Part shown: in pieces, positions 45,026 through 55,469 of the stretch | Layout: the number at the start of each line of letters is the position of its first letter | Position numbering within the stretch: position 1 is the first letter of the stretch | DNA from: Acanthosepion esculentum | Taxonomy: Eukaryota; Mollusca; Cephalopoda; Sepiida; Sepiidae | DNA: 64,000 bases | Assembly (NCBI GenBank): GCA_964036315.1 | Contig: OZ038480.1 | Location: forward strand, 7,312,703-7,376,702 | Direction of reading: 5' to 3' | Position numbers and translations under genes: made by a program | The notes under the pieces: model-generated | The model's input: only the letters and a program-made list of their open reading frames with translations | Told to the model about the DNA's origin: nothing | The model's database searches: none

Positions 45026-45930
45026 AATTTTGATGGATGGTTTTGATTGGAATATTCATAAGAATCTTGATGAGGTGTGTCACTTTTGTACATGAACAAA
45101 TACAGGATATGTACACTATTGAATAATACTTTGCTAGCATCTGTGTTGACTATTTTATTATTTGTCAAAAGGCATTAAAGTGTGTTTTATAACAAGGGGC
45201 ACTAAACTCACAGTAGTTGTCTGTAGACAAAGTTAAAGTAGAACTGTTTAGTCACAGAGAAAAGAAAAGATCAGGTTAAATAGAAAGCAGGAGGTTCAGA
45301 TCCAAAAAAATCTAAAGTCTGAGGTCGTAATTCCAAGAGTAAAAAATCAGTCATGCAAATCCAACATTAGAAAATACCAGGGGTGTAAATCAAAAGGGTC
45401 AAAAATTCACATCACAACCCACAATGCATGATTAGCACTTCACTCACAAAAGCTCAGCCATCCTGTGGTTCAAAGCAGAGTTCTTTTATTGGGAGTAAGA
45501 AATGTTTTGATTGGTTAAAACTGAGATGGAAGCACAAACAATTACCATATTTCAAGGCCTACTAAAGCCACCCCAATCTTCATTCTGATTTTCTTTTTTA
45601 ACAGAAATCACAAAGAACACATTCTTTTCTGAGGTAAGACTTGGTTTTCTCCTTCATCACCACAGAGTTCTTTTCTGGAGCTGGTAGTATAGATTCAAGT
45701 GAGAAAAGTCTTATCTATGTATAAAGTGTAGCAGTAAATATGACTTACTGTTTGGTGAAGTCGACAATTTGAGTTCCCCGACATCTATATAGCAATCAGA
45801 TCATGACTGCTGTTGAGAGAGAAAGAGGATTTTCTGCCCAGTCTGAATATTTATAGATTTTTGGGATTCAAAAGCTTTGACACTACTTAAATGATAAGAA
45901 GGCTAATGATTAGAATGATGTATATACCGA

Positions 45931-46060
45931 TGACCAGATGAAGGAAAATGAAAGAAAGGGATATTTGTTTTTAATTAAGAAAAAGCTAGAAGACTGAAAA
46001 ACACTAGACTGAAAGACATATTGATGACCAGATGAAGGAAAATGAAAGAAAGGGATATTT
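45931..46060 (+). repeat. Direct repeat of a ~40-bp purine-rich block
   Basis: GATGACCAGATGAAGGAAAA plus TGAAAGAAAGGGATATTTGT occurs twice, starting near 45930 and 46021. The ACCAGATGAAGGAAAA core resembles the CCAGATGAAAGGAAAAAG core of the large array at 9.4-16.7 kb and of the array at 47.6-48.0 kb. Confidence 0.75.
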
Positions 46061-46389
46061 GTATATTGGAAAAAGAAACTAGCAGGAGGTAACTAAATTT
46101 CTCAGCTGCCAGAGAGGTAAAGAGACCATCTGGTTTCGATTAAGTGATGAGCTATTCCGGAGTTCCAAGGACCTCCCAGAAAGAAATAGATAATATTTTT
46201 ATGACCATTGAGGAAACAGACCTCTGGCCACAAATTCGGTCAATTGATAAGTATTAACTTTTAAAAGCAGACAGATTTACAAAAGAAAACGGGCAAATTA
46301 AATTTCTCGTTTGCCAAAGCAAATTAAAATTTACCAAATCAAGGGAGTGTTCCCTACTTGCCACTTTTGTCACACAAAAACACGATGAG

Positions 46390-47150
46390 AAAGAATTTTG
46401 AATGATAATTAAAATTTGGCGATAGGGCTAGACTACACCTAGCACTTGGAGGACAGGTTTGGTCAGGTGACTAAGGAGGAGAGGACCCAGGTGAAATTTC
46501 AGGGAAGCCAGAGAATTTTCCACACCCCTCGGGCATTAATGGTGAGAGTCACTCACACAAAGCAGGAAGAAGGCTCAGGGAGAATTCCAAGGAGTGAGGA
46601 GGGGCTCCTTCATATTTGGACATTTTCAGGGAGAGCCCTGATTGGTTGTTTGGGGAGTGCTGGCATACCCAGAGCACATTATGCCCCACCCCAGCCCTTG
46701 CACATGGGTCCATAAAAACAGAACACCAAGACGCTATAGCAGAGAGATTGTTCCAGACACTAGACATATCACACCTCATGGGACTGCCTGCCTGAAGAGA
46801 ACCTCAGACATCAGCCTTGTGCCAAACTTTGCAAAGTCAGCCAAGTATCATGTCTAACTTAAGAAACGGGTTGGGTCGATAAATGTCTGCATGCAAACTA
46901 CTAGACTTTGACAATGAACTAAGCAACTATTGTACAAAAGAACTTATATAAACATATTTTTTTTTTATCCAAATTATTTCCTTCCTGCATCTTCATTCCA
47001 TTTGGATCAGCCTAATACAAAGATACATGACGACAATTTGATCCTGGCTGACCTTATGATCAAAACTAATCACAGCGTGGGATAAGGCAGAGACTGGATC
47101 AAAACGATCACCTTACTGATCAGCCGTGGCTATTGGACGACCAGGGAGAG
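46390..47150 (+). other. G/C-richer block, possible LTR/leader of a retroelement
   Basis: This stretch is clearly less AT-rich than its surroundings (for example around 46480-46800). It has a TATA-like CCATAAAAACAGAAC near 46711 and leads directly into a degraded gag-like frame at 47155. That fits an LTR plus leader, but no matching second LTR or target duplication was found. Confidence 0.3.
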
Positions 47151-47154
47151 ACAT

Positions 47155-47535
47155 GAGGGTGACAAAGCAGTTCTTGGAATTACGTGGTATAAAATATTTT
47201 TATTGGCCAATGAATTAGATGATATATTGTACGACCTGTTCTTTCTACTATATCCAAAATTAGCAGAAGCAGCTATCTAAAAAGAAGATGAGGTGCTATA
47301 TTTAAATAGTTTTGAGAGATATGCTTACAAGAGGTATATATGCATACAAAGATTTTGTCAAAGTTTGATTCACAAAGCAATTCAAGCATGTGACTAATGG
47401 ATTGTAGATGTCAATCAACTTAAATATGACATGCTTCAAGAAGTTCAAAAAATGTCTGATAGCATCACAATGAAATCCATTGAATTCTTTAAGTTTTTAT
47501 ATGAGTGGATAGGCATTCTTATAGCTCATGGCTAG
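47155..47535 (+). pseudogene. Degraded gag-like helical protein
   Basis: One plus-strand frame runs about 125 codons with only two internal stops. It reads WYKIFLLANELDDILYDLFF, LLYPKLAEAAI, EDEVLYLNSFERYAYKRYIC, WIVDVNQLKYDMLQEVQKMS and IEFFKFLYEWIGILIAHG. In sequence this AT-rich, such a frame is unlikely by chance. The helical, aromatic-rich make-up suggests a capsid-like domain, but I recognise no specific family. A purine-rich tandem repeat encoding K/R-rich residues follows directly. Confidence 0.4.
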
Positions 47536-47579
47536 TCCTTCTGTAAACAGAGTCAGAGAAGATACAGGAAACATTCTAG

Positions 47580-48020
47580 AGAAAGATTTAGCCAGATATC
47601 AAAAAAGAGAGAAAAAAAACAAGGTAAATATCATGAAAGTTAAAAAAAAAGGATGGTTCAGATATAATGAAACAGTAAAACATCAGGCCAGATATCACAA
47701 AAGGGAAAAAAATTGGACCAGATGTCATGAAAGGAAAAAGATCAGGCTAGATATCACAAAAGGGAAAAAAATTGGACCAGATGTCATGAAAGGAAAAAGA
47801 TCAGGCCAGATATCACAAAAGGGAAAAAAATTGGGCCAGATGTCATGAAAGGAAAAAGATCAGGGCAGATATCACAAAAATTAAAAGAAAGATTGAGCTA
47901 GGTAAGATAAAAGGGAAAAATATCAGGCGAGGTATCACAAAAGGGGGGGAAAACCCAACTAGGGCCAGATATGATGAAAGGGGGAAAAAATAGGGCCAGA
48001 TATTATGAAATGAGGAAAGA
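47580..48020 (+). repeat. ~59-bp purine-rich minisatellite (about 4-7 part-units)
   Basis: The unit is AGGCCAGATATCACAAAAGG then GAAAAAAATTGGACCAGATG then TCATGAAAGGAAAAAGATC. Central copies (47690-47870) are nearly identical; outer ones are shortened and diverged. The second half of each unit shares CCAGATG...AAAGGAAAAAG with the large array at 9.4-16.7 kb. Confidence 0.85.
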
Positions 48021-48180
48021 ACAGATGCAAGCAACAGTTATTGAATCTCATCCTGTTTACAAAATGTTACAGTTGTACATACAAATTATTAATTAAGCTG
48101 CTTTGTCACACATAAAAGCCAAGTCTCCTTACTCCCTATTCATCCCCAAAGCTAAATTATATAAACCAATGCTAATAATG

Positions 48181-48210
<30 letters not shown>
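48181..48210 (+). repeat. Poly-A tract
   Basis: About 28 consecutive A. It could be the tail of a retroposed sequence, but no source element is recognisable upstream. Confidence 0.9.
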
Positions 48211-48211
<1 letters not shown>

Positions 48212-48429
48212 TAATTTGTAAAGCTGATGATTGAGGTTCCAAATAACTGCAAGAGCACAAAACTGTCTGTAGGTAAAATTTTGATTAACTTTAAAATAAC
48301 TTTTACAAAGAAGTCTGGTGATATAAAGTCACTTAAGCAAACCAATAAATATTTCCTTTTTCATAGAAAAAAGAAAGATACCATAAAATAATTTTGGAAC
48401 TTATTTCTTATTGTGGTTTATCAAAAGTA

Positions 48430-48458
48430 TATCATTTTTTTTTTTTTTTTTTTTTTTC
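48430..48458 (+). repeat. Poly-T tract
   Basis: About 27 nearly uninterrupted T, 220 bp after the poly-A tract. The pair could mark opposed retroposon tails. Confidence 0.9.
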
Positions 48459-48629
48459 ATTTATTCTACGCTTATTTTATATACACATGTAAAGATTATT
48501 TATAACTTTACTATAATATTAATATTATTATCATATATTATTATCAATACTATCTGGCTGTATCCTTTGCTTCTAATATTACACGTATCGAGTTTCTGGC
48601 CATTTTAAGGCATTACATTCAACTTGGCT

Positions 48630-48755
48630 CTCCAAGTTCTCCACCACCTTAACCAGGTATTGAACTCACACTCTTTGGGTCCTGTCACTGGATCTAACCA
48701 ATGCCTTTAGTGAGTTCAATACTTGGTTAAGGCGGTGGAGAACTTGGAGAGGGGA
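48630..48755. repeat. Hairpin with ~42-bp arms
   Basis: TCTCCAAGTTCTCCACCACC (left arm, 48630-48673) is matched by GGCGGTGGAGAACTTGGAGA (right arm, 48711-48755), with the arms extending through GTATTGAACTCA and TGAGTTCAATAC. A ~38-bp loop separates them. The right arm is the start of the Penelope-end-like repeat described next. Confidence 0.85.
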
Positions 48756-48955
48756 ATTAACAGGAGATAACTGATAACTGACATCCATTAGACATGGCAC
48801 GTGGAACTAGAACAGTCTACCGCAGTGAGCGAAAGAAAGGGTTCAGTTCGACATTCCAACCACCTGAAGAAGGCTGGAGCGTACAACGGGCAATATGTTG
48901 TAATAAATATGGCAACAAAGATGAGGACAATAGTCCGAATAATGTAAAATTGATT
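48711..48955 (-). mobile_element. Penelope-end-like repeat P (copy 1)
   Basis: About 245 bp shared with 57745-57990, including GGAGAGGGGAATTAACAGGA, GATAACTGACATCCATTAGA, GAACTAGAACAGTCTACC, AGGCTGGAGCGTACAACGG and CAAAGATGAGGACAATAGTC. Parts recur in both orientations at 57.3-57.7, 59.1 and 61.3-61.6 kb. The CTGAAGAAGG...GAAACG type core resembles sequence I associate with Penelope-like element ends; in this copy the GAAA is mutated (GGCAATATG). Strand is given for the orientation opposite to the copy at 57517-57720. Confidence 0.65.
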
Positions 48956-49899
48956 TAAGCATTTTAAAATGGGGGTCAATTGTCTCTTGAAATAATAGAC
49001 CAGAAGTGAATCACAATCTGTTAGTGATTATGATGTCTTAAAATATAAAGTGAACCTGTGCATTTAGCATTTGAATAACTTTCAGAAGAGCTTGGATTAC
49101 AATTAGAGTGATAGCAAAGAAACTGAAAATACTTTTCATACACCCCAATATCTGTTCTTTTTATTTCCTTAATGAAAAGTGAAGTAGGTGCCTGAAAACA
49201 CTTCCAGTGGAAATCACGTGGTCTCTGCGAATGATATTGAGAAGCACATGCTTTTGATTTGGCAGATGGTAACTTTGAATCAACCAACTGCACATATCTA
49301 CAGGTTTCACTTTTAAATGGTTAAAAGATTTGTAGTAAAGAGGCAGAATAAAATTTGTAGAGGCAGAGTAAAATTTAATCTCATGACTAATTTCTTGTCG
49401 TGTTTTCTGATCTTATTTCATTGTGTCCCAAAATCTTGATGGCTGTTAATACTTTTGAAATTGTATTTGATGCTATATTGCTAGACTGATTTATATCAGA
49501 AAAATTCTAAAAGAGCTGCAGGGATACTAATATTGTTTCTAAAGAACTTTATGAAGAAATTACCATAATAAGATTCAATGAGACTTTTATTCAGCCAAAT
49601 TGTATATAAATTCAAGAATAAAATACATTCAGGTAAATAGTCTGAAAATGAATTTGGAAAATCTCTGCAGTTGCTTGTGTAGCAATAGACAAACACAAGG
49701 GTACAAAAAGGCCGTTATATCCCAAGGGAGCGGTGCAGAAGGTTCATGAAACCTTAGCATGTTTCCAACCAAGGGGTCCATGGGCTCCCTTGGGGACAAG
49801 TTCCCAACCAAGGATCTATGGATCCATAAAGCTGAATTAAATCAGATTGGTAATTTTGAGCAATAGGAAATGTGAAAGTGATAAGCAAGAGGGAAGGGT

Positions 49900-50235
49900 A
49901 GGCAGACAGGCGACATTGCACATGTAATCCAGCTGTTTGGGTCTATTAAGTAAATCATTAAAAAAGCAAAATTTACACATAATTTTTAAAAAGCATCATC
50001 AATTCTGAAAATGTAGCATAATCCAACATTTTACTGGATGTTTTATAAATGTGCAAGATGGATTCTAGTGAGAAAAATTGTGTGGCACAGCACAGTGAAC
50101 CCACTATCCTGGCATCAGACCTAGCAATGGATTCAATATAATTGTTTCACTTCATGTCAGGGAAAATGTGAGACCAAGGCAGCGTAAGTGAATTGCTCTC
50201 CTGGAGGTTAGCATCAGCCATACTGATGGAAATTA
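49900..50235 (-). pseudogene. CR1/jockey-like LINE, region after the RT core (copy F)
   Basis: Minus-strand frames read IHLRCLGLTFSLT near 50200, NNYIESIARSDARIVGSLCC and ATQFFSLESILHIYKTSSKM (about 50150-50010). These correspond to the YKFLGL.F and SASK..GSL.RARQFFS.E.IL.IYK blocks, also seen in the copy at 40.2 kb. Stops and the short length mark it as a fossil. Confidence 0.65.
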
Positions 50236-50344
50236 AATTTTTTTTTTATTATAATGATTAAAATATAGCAGTTTCATTTTGGAGGTCTTAAAATTTACAA
50301 GACATTTCTTGCCTCAGTTAACAACTGGTTGGAAGTCATTTTTA

Positions 50345-50513
50345 GAGGGCATCTGCCAGTTTTATTTTGCTGGCCCCAATAGGCTTACTATTAAGACAGG
50401 TGTAAATAATTGTGTCTAATTCAGTATTTATTGCTGATTTAGGCACAATTATTTACTCCTGCCTTAATATTAAGTCTGATAATGCCGGCAAAGTAAAACT
50501 GGCAGATGCCCTC
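50345..50513. mobile_element. Palindromic MITE, 169 bp, with TA duplication
   Basis: The two halves are near-complete reverse complements. The left begins GAGGGCATCTGCCAGTTTTA and the right ends TAAAACTGGCAGATGCCCTC; the arms are ~75-80 bp each around a short centre near 50430. TA flanks both ends (50343-50344 and 50514-50515), which points to a Tc1/mariner-type transposase acting in trans. No coding. Confidence 0.9.
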
Positions 50514-50844
50514 TAAAATCTGATGACGTTGGTAAGGGGATGTCATTGATAACAACAAGAAACAATTTACGACAACGGATAGCGCCATTGGGGAGACCTC
50601 TGCATTAATGTGAACAAAAATAATTTCTTTTTGTTTTTTTATTCAATTCAGACGTATAAGTAATGATCAATAGAGTTCTGATTCCCTTCATTTAATCACA
50701 GTGTAAAATTTATCTTCTGTTCTTTGTCACAACACCGGGGTGTTGTGGGTTGATTGTATTGTGTGCCATGTACTCATTAGGTTAGTGATTATGTTGTGGG
50801 TTTCACAATTATAGGATCACCAGTAATGGGATGCACAACAAATT

Positions 50845-52560
50845 CACACATCTGAAGAGTAAATGTTGTGAAACAGTCGGCCCACAACACCTTGGTATTG
50901 TAGCAGAATACAGAAAGTACATTTTGACACAGACAGTTCATGATGAAGATGATTTTTGGTAGAAATGTTCTGCAGAAACCAGGGATTTGTCGTTTGACTT
51001 AAAATCACATTAGCCATCCTCAACACATAATGTAAATATTCATCAGTTAGTCTTGAGTGCAATGTAGGTTTATTTATTTTTCATTGATGAGAAAAATGGT
51101 TCACAATCATGTGTGCTTTTAGTCATGTCCATAATGTGCAAAGACAAGGAAAACAATTTGGGATATCTTTCACTTGGAAAGAAATGGTAAAACCAAAGAT
51201 ACCAATTCCTGCTTCAGTACGGTATCATATGAAAGCTCCACCAACTTCCATCTGAGATTCACCAGAGACAAGATCATTATCCAGGATCAATAGAGTAGCA
51301 TGAATCAAATTGCTTTTCTAATGCCAGAAGGTTTTGAAAAAGTCGAGGAAACTCTACCTGCAGTATTAAAATTATATCTGCATATTCCTTCAAGCACTGT
51401 TGGTCCAATTCTCTTAAAGGTCATGAAGTAGGTTAAGATTCCATCTGTCGGCTGCTTTGCCCAAAACAAAAGTTTACATTTGAAAGCTTTCAAAATGTCA
51501 TACATCACCGTTATTATCTGCTTTTCAGCCATGGAGCTGCAAGTTTAGAAATATTAAGGGGGGGGGCGGGTTCTCTAATCAGATAAGTGACGAATGGAAG
51601 TTGACAGACAAAAAGTGAACAGATAACTTAGAAACATCTTTTTTCCTTTCACTGACAAAAAAAAAAAAAAAATCAAATCTTGTCTCTCAAAAAAAAAAAA
51701 AAAATTTAAACCAATCCCCTGACTGAGCTACCTTACTTGAGAATGGTACAGAAGCCACACTCTCCATATTCACTAGACCCGTGGTGGAAGGAAAAGAACT
51801 GAACTGTTAGTGGCCGAGGACTCTTGCGTGTATGAAATGGATAGTTTTCATGACCTCATCCATAACGTTATCATGTTTCCCTACAAAATGCAGAATGCAA
51901 TGAATAGCAGAGATGAGCACACCAAGATGCTTCAACTTTTTTTAAGCCGGCCAACTGAACCCACCTTTTCAAGATCGCATTGCAGGTGCACTGTATGTTG
52001 CCAATGACACATCTTTTGACTTATCAAATCCTGCACATTGAAAGCAATTTTCCAATTAACTAAATATATTCTACCTTGTCACTGTTCCCTTCAAAGGTAG
52101 TAAATCAAATAATTCTTCAGTGATATTGAACTTTTTATCAACTCGTCTAATAAAGACAGCACAATAAGCAATACCTTTAATGACTTCTTTCATCAAGTAT
52201 GATGGAAAAGTTTTCAAAATTTTGTGCAGTTGTAGTCGATATGAATTACTTGGTAAATCAATGATATGACTGGCAACAGTATTCAATGACAAACTGATGC
52301 CTTAAATTATTTTCAAATTATTGTCAGGTAATTTCTCTAGCCATTAAAAGGCTGAATCTTTGATTAAATTTCATTCACTGAAGGGTCATAACAATTTTCT
52401 GATAATTTTGCTGAGTGAAAAACTTTTGCTCTTACAGTATTTTCACTTTTTTTTGCCCAAGTCTGAAAAACATATTGTTGCGGCGAAAGAGCTCTGACTT
52501 AAGTCTCTCAATCTTTTCTTCTCTATTCTTTCCAGTGAATATTCCGTACTGTTCACAGGT
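50845..52560 (-). pseudogene. hAT-type transposase remnant (GTF2IRD2/ZBED-like family)
   Basis: Minus-strand order: a charged segment KIERLKSELF and FFTQQNYQKIVM (about 52540-52400); LSLNTVASHIIDL near 52290; then AYCAVFIRRVDKKFNITEEL and FDLLPLKGTVT (52180-52075), the catalytic-core block of this family. KHLGVLISAIHCILHF and DEVMKTIHFIHTRVLGH follow (about 51930-51810), then KEQIITVMYDILKAFKCKL (about 51530-51460). Last is the dimerisation end CEPFFSSMKNK and LHSRLTDEYLHYVLRMANVI (about 51110-51000). Frameshifts and stops break it throughout. The layout, from memory, matches the hAT lineage that also gave rise to domesticated GTF2IRD2-like proteins. Confidence 0.75.
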
Positions 52561-52569
52561 GTGTATGTT

Positions 52570-53640
52570 CTTTCATAATATCTCTCCATGTTATATTCTT
52601 TTTGCACAGCAATATTATGCAAACATATCAAGCACTGCATTTTATCCTTTATCTCTGTCACAAAATATAAATATTCCCACTGTTCTTAAAAAGTTTGATT
52701 CTCTTTGGCAATTTTCATTTTCTTTGATATTTTGTCGATTTTTTTGTTTTGTTCCAATTATGCAGTTGACCATAAGCACGTCTGTTTTTCTTGAAATTTC
52801 ATTTTATTTAATAATTTTCCTTTAAACTATTTTCTAGCAACATTTTCTGTTGTTTGTATTGTTTTTTCCGCTCATATACCCTTCCACCTCGATATGAAAT
52901 CGAATCTATTTCTTCTCTTGTTATGAAAAATATCCTCTTTTTCTGTTGTGTATGTTGCTTATCTGTCACCTCTCACACACACACCCTCCCCACTTGAAGA
53001 CATTATCTTTTCTTGCTATGAAAAAAAAAAAAAAAAACTTTATTTTTTTGTTGTCTGTATAACCTGTCATCTTAGCTCCAACCCCATGCCAATCTGAATA
53101 GCCAAATCAATCCCTTCTCACTCTATAAAAAAAAAAAATTTACATTTCCTTTTGTTTGCGTTAGTTTTATTACATCTCAATTGCTCCTCCATCGCCAACA
53201 AGTTCCTGAAACACGTCCTAATAATTTATGAAGACTGTTTCTTAAATGTATATAAAAAGTCGATGCTAATTTCGGTTTTATCTAATATGAGCTGTCAAAC
53301 TTATTTTTTATAAAATAACAAAAGAAAAGAAACCCAGACATTGTTGCAAAGTATATCCGACTTCTCTCGTAAGGTATATGAGGTGGTGAGGAGGTCGAGT
53401 TTTCTGACCTTCATTGGAGAGGAACTAGAATAGACCTTGCTGACTTGAAAATTTCTGTTTTGTGACCCCCGATTTAAACAGTATAGAGATAGTACTTTTG
53501 ATTAGAATTTGAGGGAACCTTTCAACAATTATAATAGATTACAATTATAATAGATTGTTTAAAAAGCTTCCAAAATTTTCTGATAAACTCTTTTATTCAT
53601 ATAAAATTCATGGCATCATTATTCAGTCATCAAAATTTTT
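52570..53640. other. No gene recognised
   Basis: Pyrimidine-rich AT sequence with poly-A runs near 53021 and 53125. A 136-codon plus-strand frame at 52415-52825 overlaps the 5' part of the hAT remnant and is F/S/I-rich; I treat it as chance. Nothing else can be supported. Confidence 0.45.
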
Positions 53641-53644
53641 TCCT

Positions 53645-53825
53645 TGGCTTTCTGTGTTCTTGAACTAAGTTTCAGCTGGGTGGGGGTGAGATGGATTCAT
53701 ATGTTTCCCAAGGGTATTTGCACATATGTGAATGTAATGAACCTGACTGGAATTTGAATTTGGCCTTCTTATTTCTCATTCCAAGACCCTATCCACTGCA
53801 CTACCTGTACATACTTTCCAATTAA
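53645..53825 (-). mobile_element. tRNA-derived SINE (family B, copy 2)
   Basis: On the minus strand it begins near 53825 with an A-box-like GTAGTGCAGTGGATAGGGTC. A B-box-like CAAATTCAAATTCCAGTCAG near 53765-53745 follows, then the body TTCACATATGTGCAAATACC and CATATGAATCCATCTCACCC. It is the same family as 20935-21150 and 58665-59085. Confidence 0.85.
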
Positions 53826-54356
53826 ATTTTAATTGAATATAAAATGTACCCAATTCCATCATGCACATTTTATATTTGATTAAAAATCACTTTTCTGCCT
53901 AAAAATTCTTTAAAAGTATACATGCACAAATACAGGACACTTCCAAGATTTCCCTAATATTGTGAGAAAGTGTTTTGAATCTTGGCAGAAAATGATAAAT
54001 ACTAATGTTGAATTAAATATTCAGTGTTTCTTTTCTAGAGAAGAAGATTTTATCACTTTCTGCCAATATCCAGGTAAATCCAAGATCCTTTTGAATAAAA
54101 GGATACCATTTTCAAATCACAGAAAATTTATATATTATGAAGATATAAAGAAATTATTTTGAAACTCGTCACATATCTAGAGTATGTGAAGTTTTTTTCT
54201 TCACATGTCAAGTAAAATTAAAAAGTTAATAGGTACATATGCATACCAGAATGGATTTAATGTCCAATAAAATTTCACCAATATATGCAACTGTTATCGT
54301 GAATTGAGTGCAATAAATATTAGATATTAATTGTGGAAAGAAAAAGAGATACTTAC

Positions 54357-54511
54357 TTTGCTGTAGGTATTAGATTAAGGATGCCATTGAGTACATATGT
54401 GTAGTTGGCTTCATTTGAATAGACCAAATTAAGGAGGAGTTCAACATTTGCATGGCAAATAGTGGAATTGGGATCAACACACAATGCCCAGAGTTGTTGC
54501 AATTCTGGAAC
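54357..54511 (-). CDS. FOCAD: Focadhesin-like (FOCAD) N-terminal-region exon
   Basis: On the minus strand TTTGACAG (acceptor, 54512-54514 = CAG) precedes a 155-bp open segment that ends AGCAAA before a consensus GTAAGT donor (54356-54351). It encodes VPELQQLWALCVDPNSTICH, ANVELLLNLVYSNEANYTYV and LNGILNLIPTA plus two bases of a lysine codon that is completed by the exon at 33479-33583. From memory, human focadhesin has a closely similar stretch near its N-terminus: an 'LW' motif, a variable helix, then 'YVLNGILNLIP'. Focadhesin is a very large protein of helical repeats implicated in focal adhesions. Composition and codon use differ from the flanking intron. The exon encoding the start of the protein was not identified. 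Confidence 0.85.
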
Positions 54512-55045
54512 CTGTCAAAGAAATCAAGATTTATACTTTAAAATTCAAGTTTTCTATTCTTTAAGTAACTTTTTTAAGCATAGATAAGTCTTTTTCTTTA
54601 ATACAAATTATAGATAATTTCATTTAAAGACTAAATTCTAGAATAACAATTCCTAAGTAGAATCATTAAAATTCTCTGGTCCAAGCAATTATTACACACA
54701 TATATTGAGATAATATTTTGCTGTCTTTATCATATCACATTATCAACACATATTTTATGTAATAATACATAACAATAATATTTTAAAATATAAAATGACT
54801 GTTACAAGTAAATGATTAAGAAAGATCTTTTTATTATATCGGGATTCTCTGCGATTAGTCTGACCAGAAATAATGTATGATATTTGTTTGTTTGGCAAGA
54901 AGTGAACTGAAGAGCATTCCTATGCATAAAATAATATGGAATCACCGAAAAGATGCTGAGAATAGTATCAACTGTGAAAAGGAGCAGATCCAATTTGTAT
55001 ATTTGCCACTATTATCTGGAAAAAGAGACCACTTTATTTCCTTGT

Positions 55046-55465
55046 GGTTTGGTTTGTTTTACGGCATATCAACCTCAATGGGTTACTTAATGCCGACAAA
55101 ATTTTTATTGCTGGTAATGTTTTCCTTCAAAAATGTATTTCTGGGAATATTTTTACTTGAAGAAATCTATAGCTGGTCATATTTTTTGCAAAAAATGTAT
55201 AGCTGTTTGTATTGCTGGTATTTTTTTTAAAGTATTGCTGATAATAATTTTTCCTTCAAAAATTATTGCTGGTAATAATTTTTTTTATTACAAAGTATTT
55301 CTGGTATTAAAACCTATTTTTACACAAGTTTGGGTGTTAAGTACTTGCCCATAGCTGGGACCCTAACAGATGCTACTACCCCAGGTTAGGGTGGACCTGG
55401 GAACATCAGCAATTAAGAGGTGGTTCCATGCTCCTCAAAACCTCCTGATCAGAGGCCTTGCTCTT
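55046..55465 (+). mobile_element. Dispersed repeat with short internal minisatellite (short copy)
   Basis: Head: GGTTTGGTTTGTTTTACGGC then ATATCAACCTCAATGGGTTA. Middle: about five to six diverged units of the ...ATTGCTGGTAAT...TTCCTTC type (55110-55310). Tail: TTTGGGTGTTAAGTACTTGC, CATAGCTGGGACCC, AAGAGGTGGTTCCA and CCTCCTGATCAGAGGCCTTG. This is the unexpanded counterpart of 36165-39960. Confidence 0.8.
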
Positions 55466-55469
55466 GGAC

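Larger units (their letters stand above)
33584..54356 (-). other. FOCAD intron (about 20.8 kb) filled with transposon debris
   Basis: Bounded by GTAAGT (54356-54351 on the minus strand) and a CAG acceptor at 33586-33584. It holds fragments of Tc1, LINE, Ty3/Gypsy, Penelope-end-like, hAT, MITE and SINE elements plus a 3.4-kb minisatellite. The intron call depends on the two exons being consecutive, which their phase and the protein alignment support. Confidence 0.7.

Noticed and set aside
49021..49293. 90-codon minus-strand frame
   Set aside because: Protein-like composition but no recognisable domain, no clear splice context and no supporting neighbour.
52415..52825. 136-codon plus-strand frame rich in F, S and I
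   Set aside because: It overlaps the antisense 5' part of a hAT remnant and has a low-complexity, chance-like composition.
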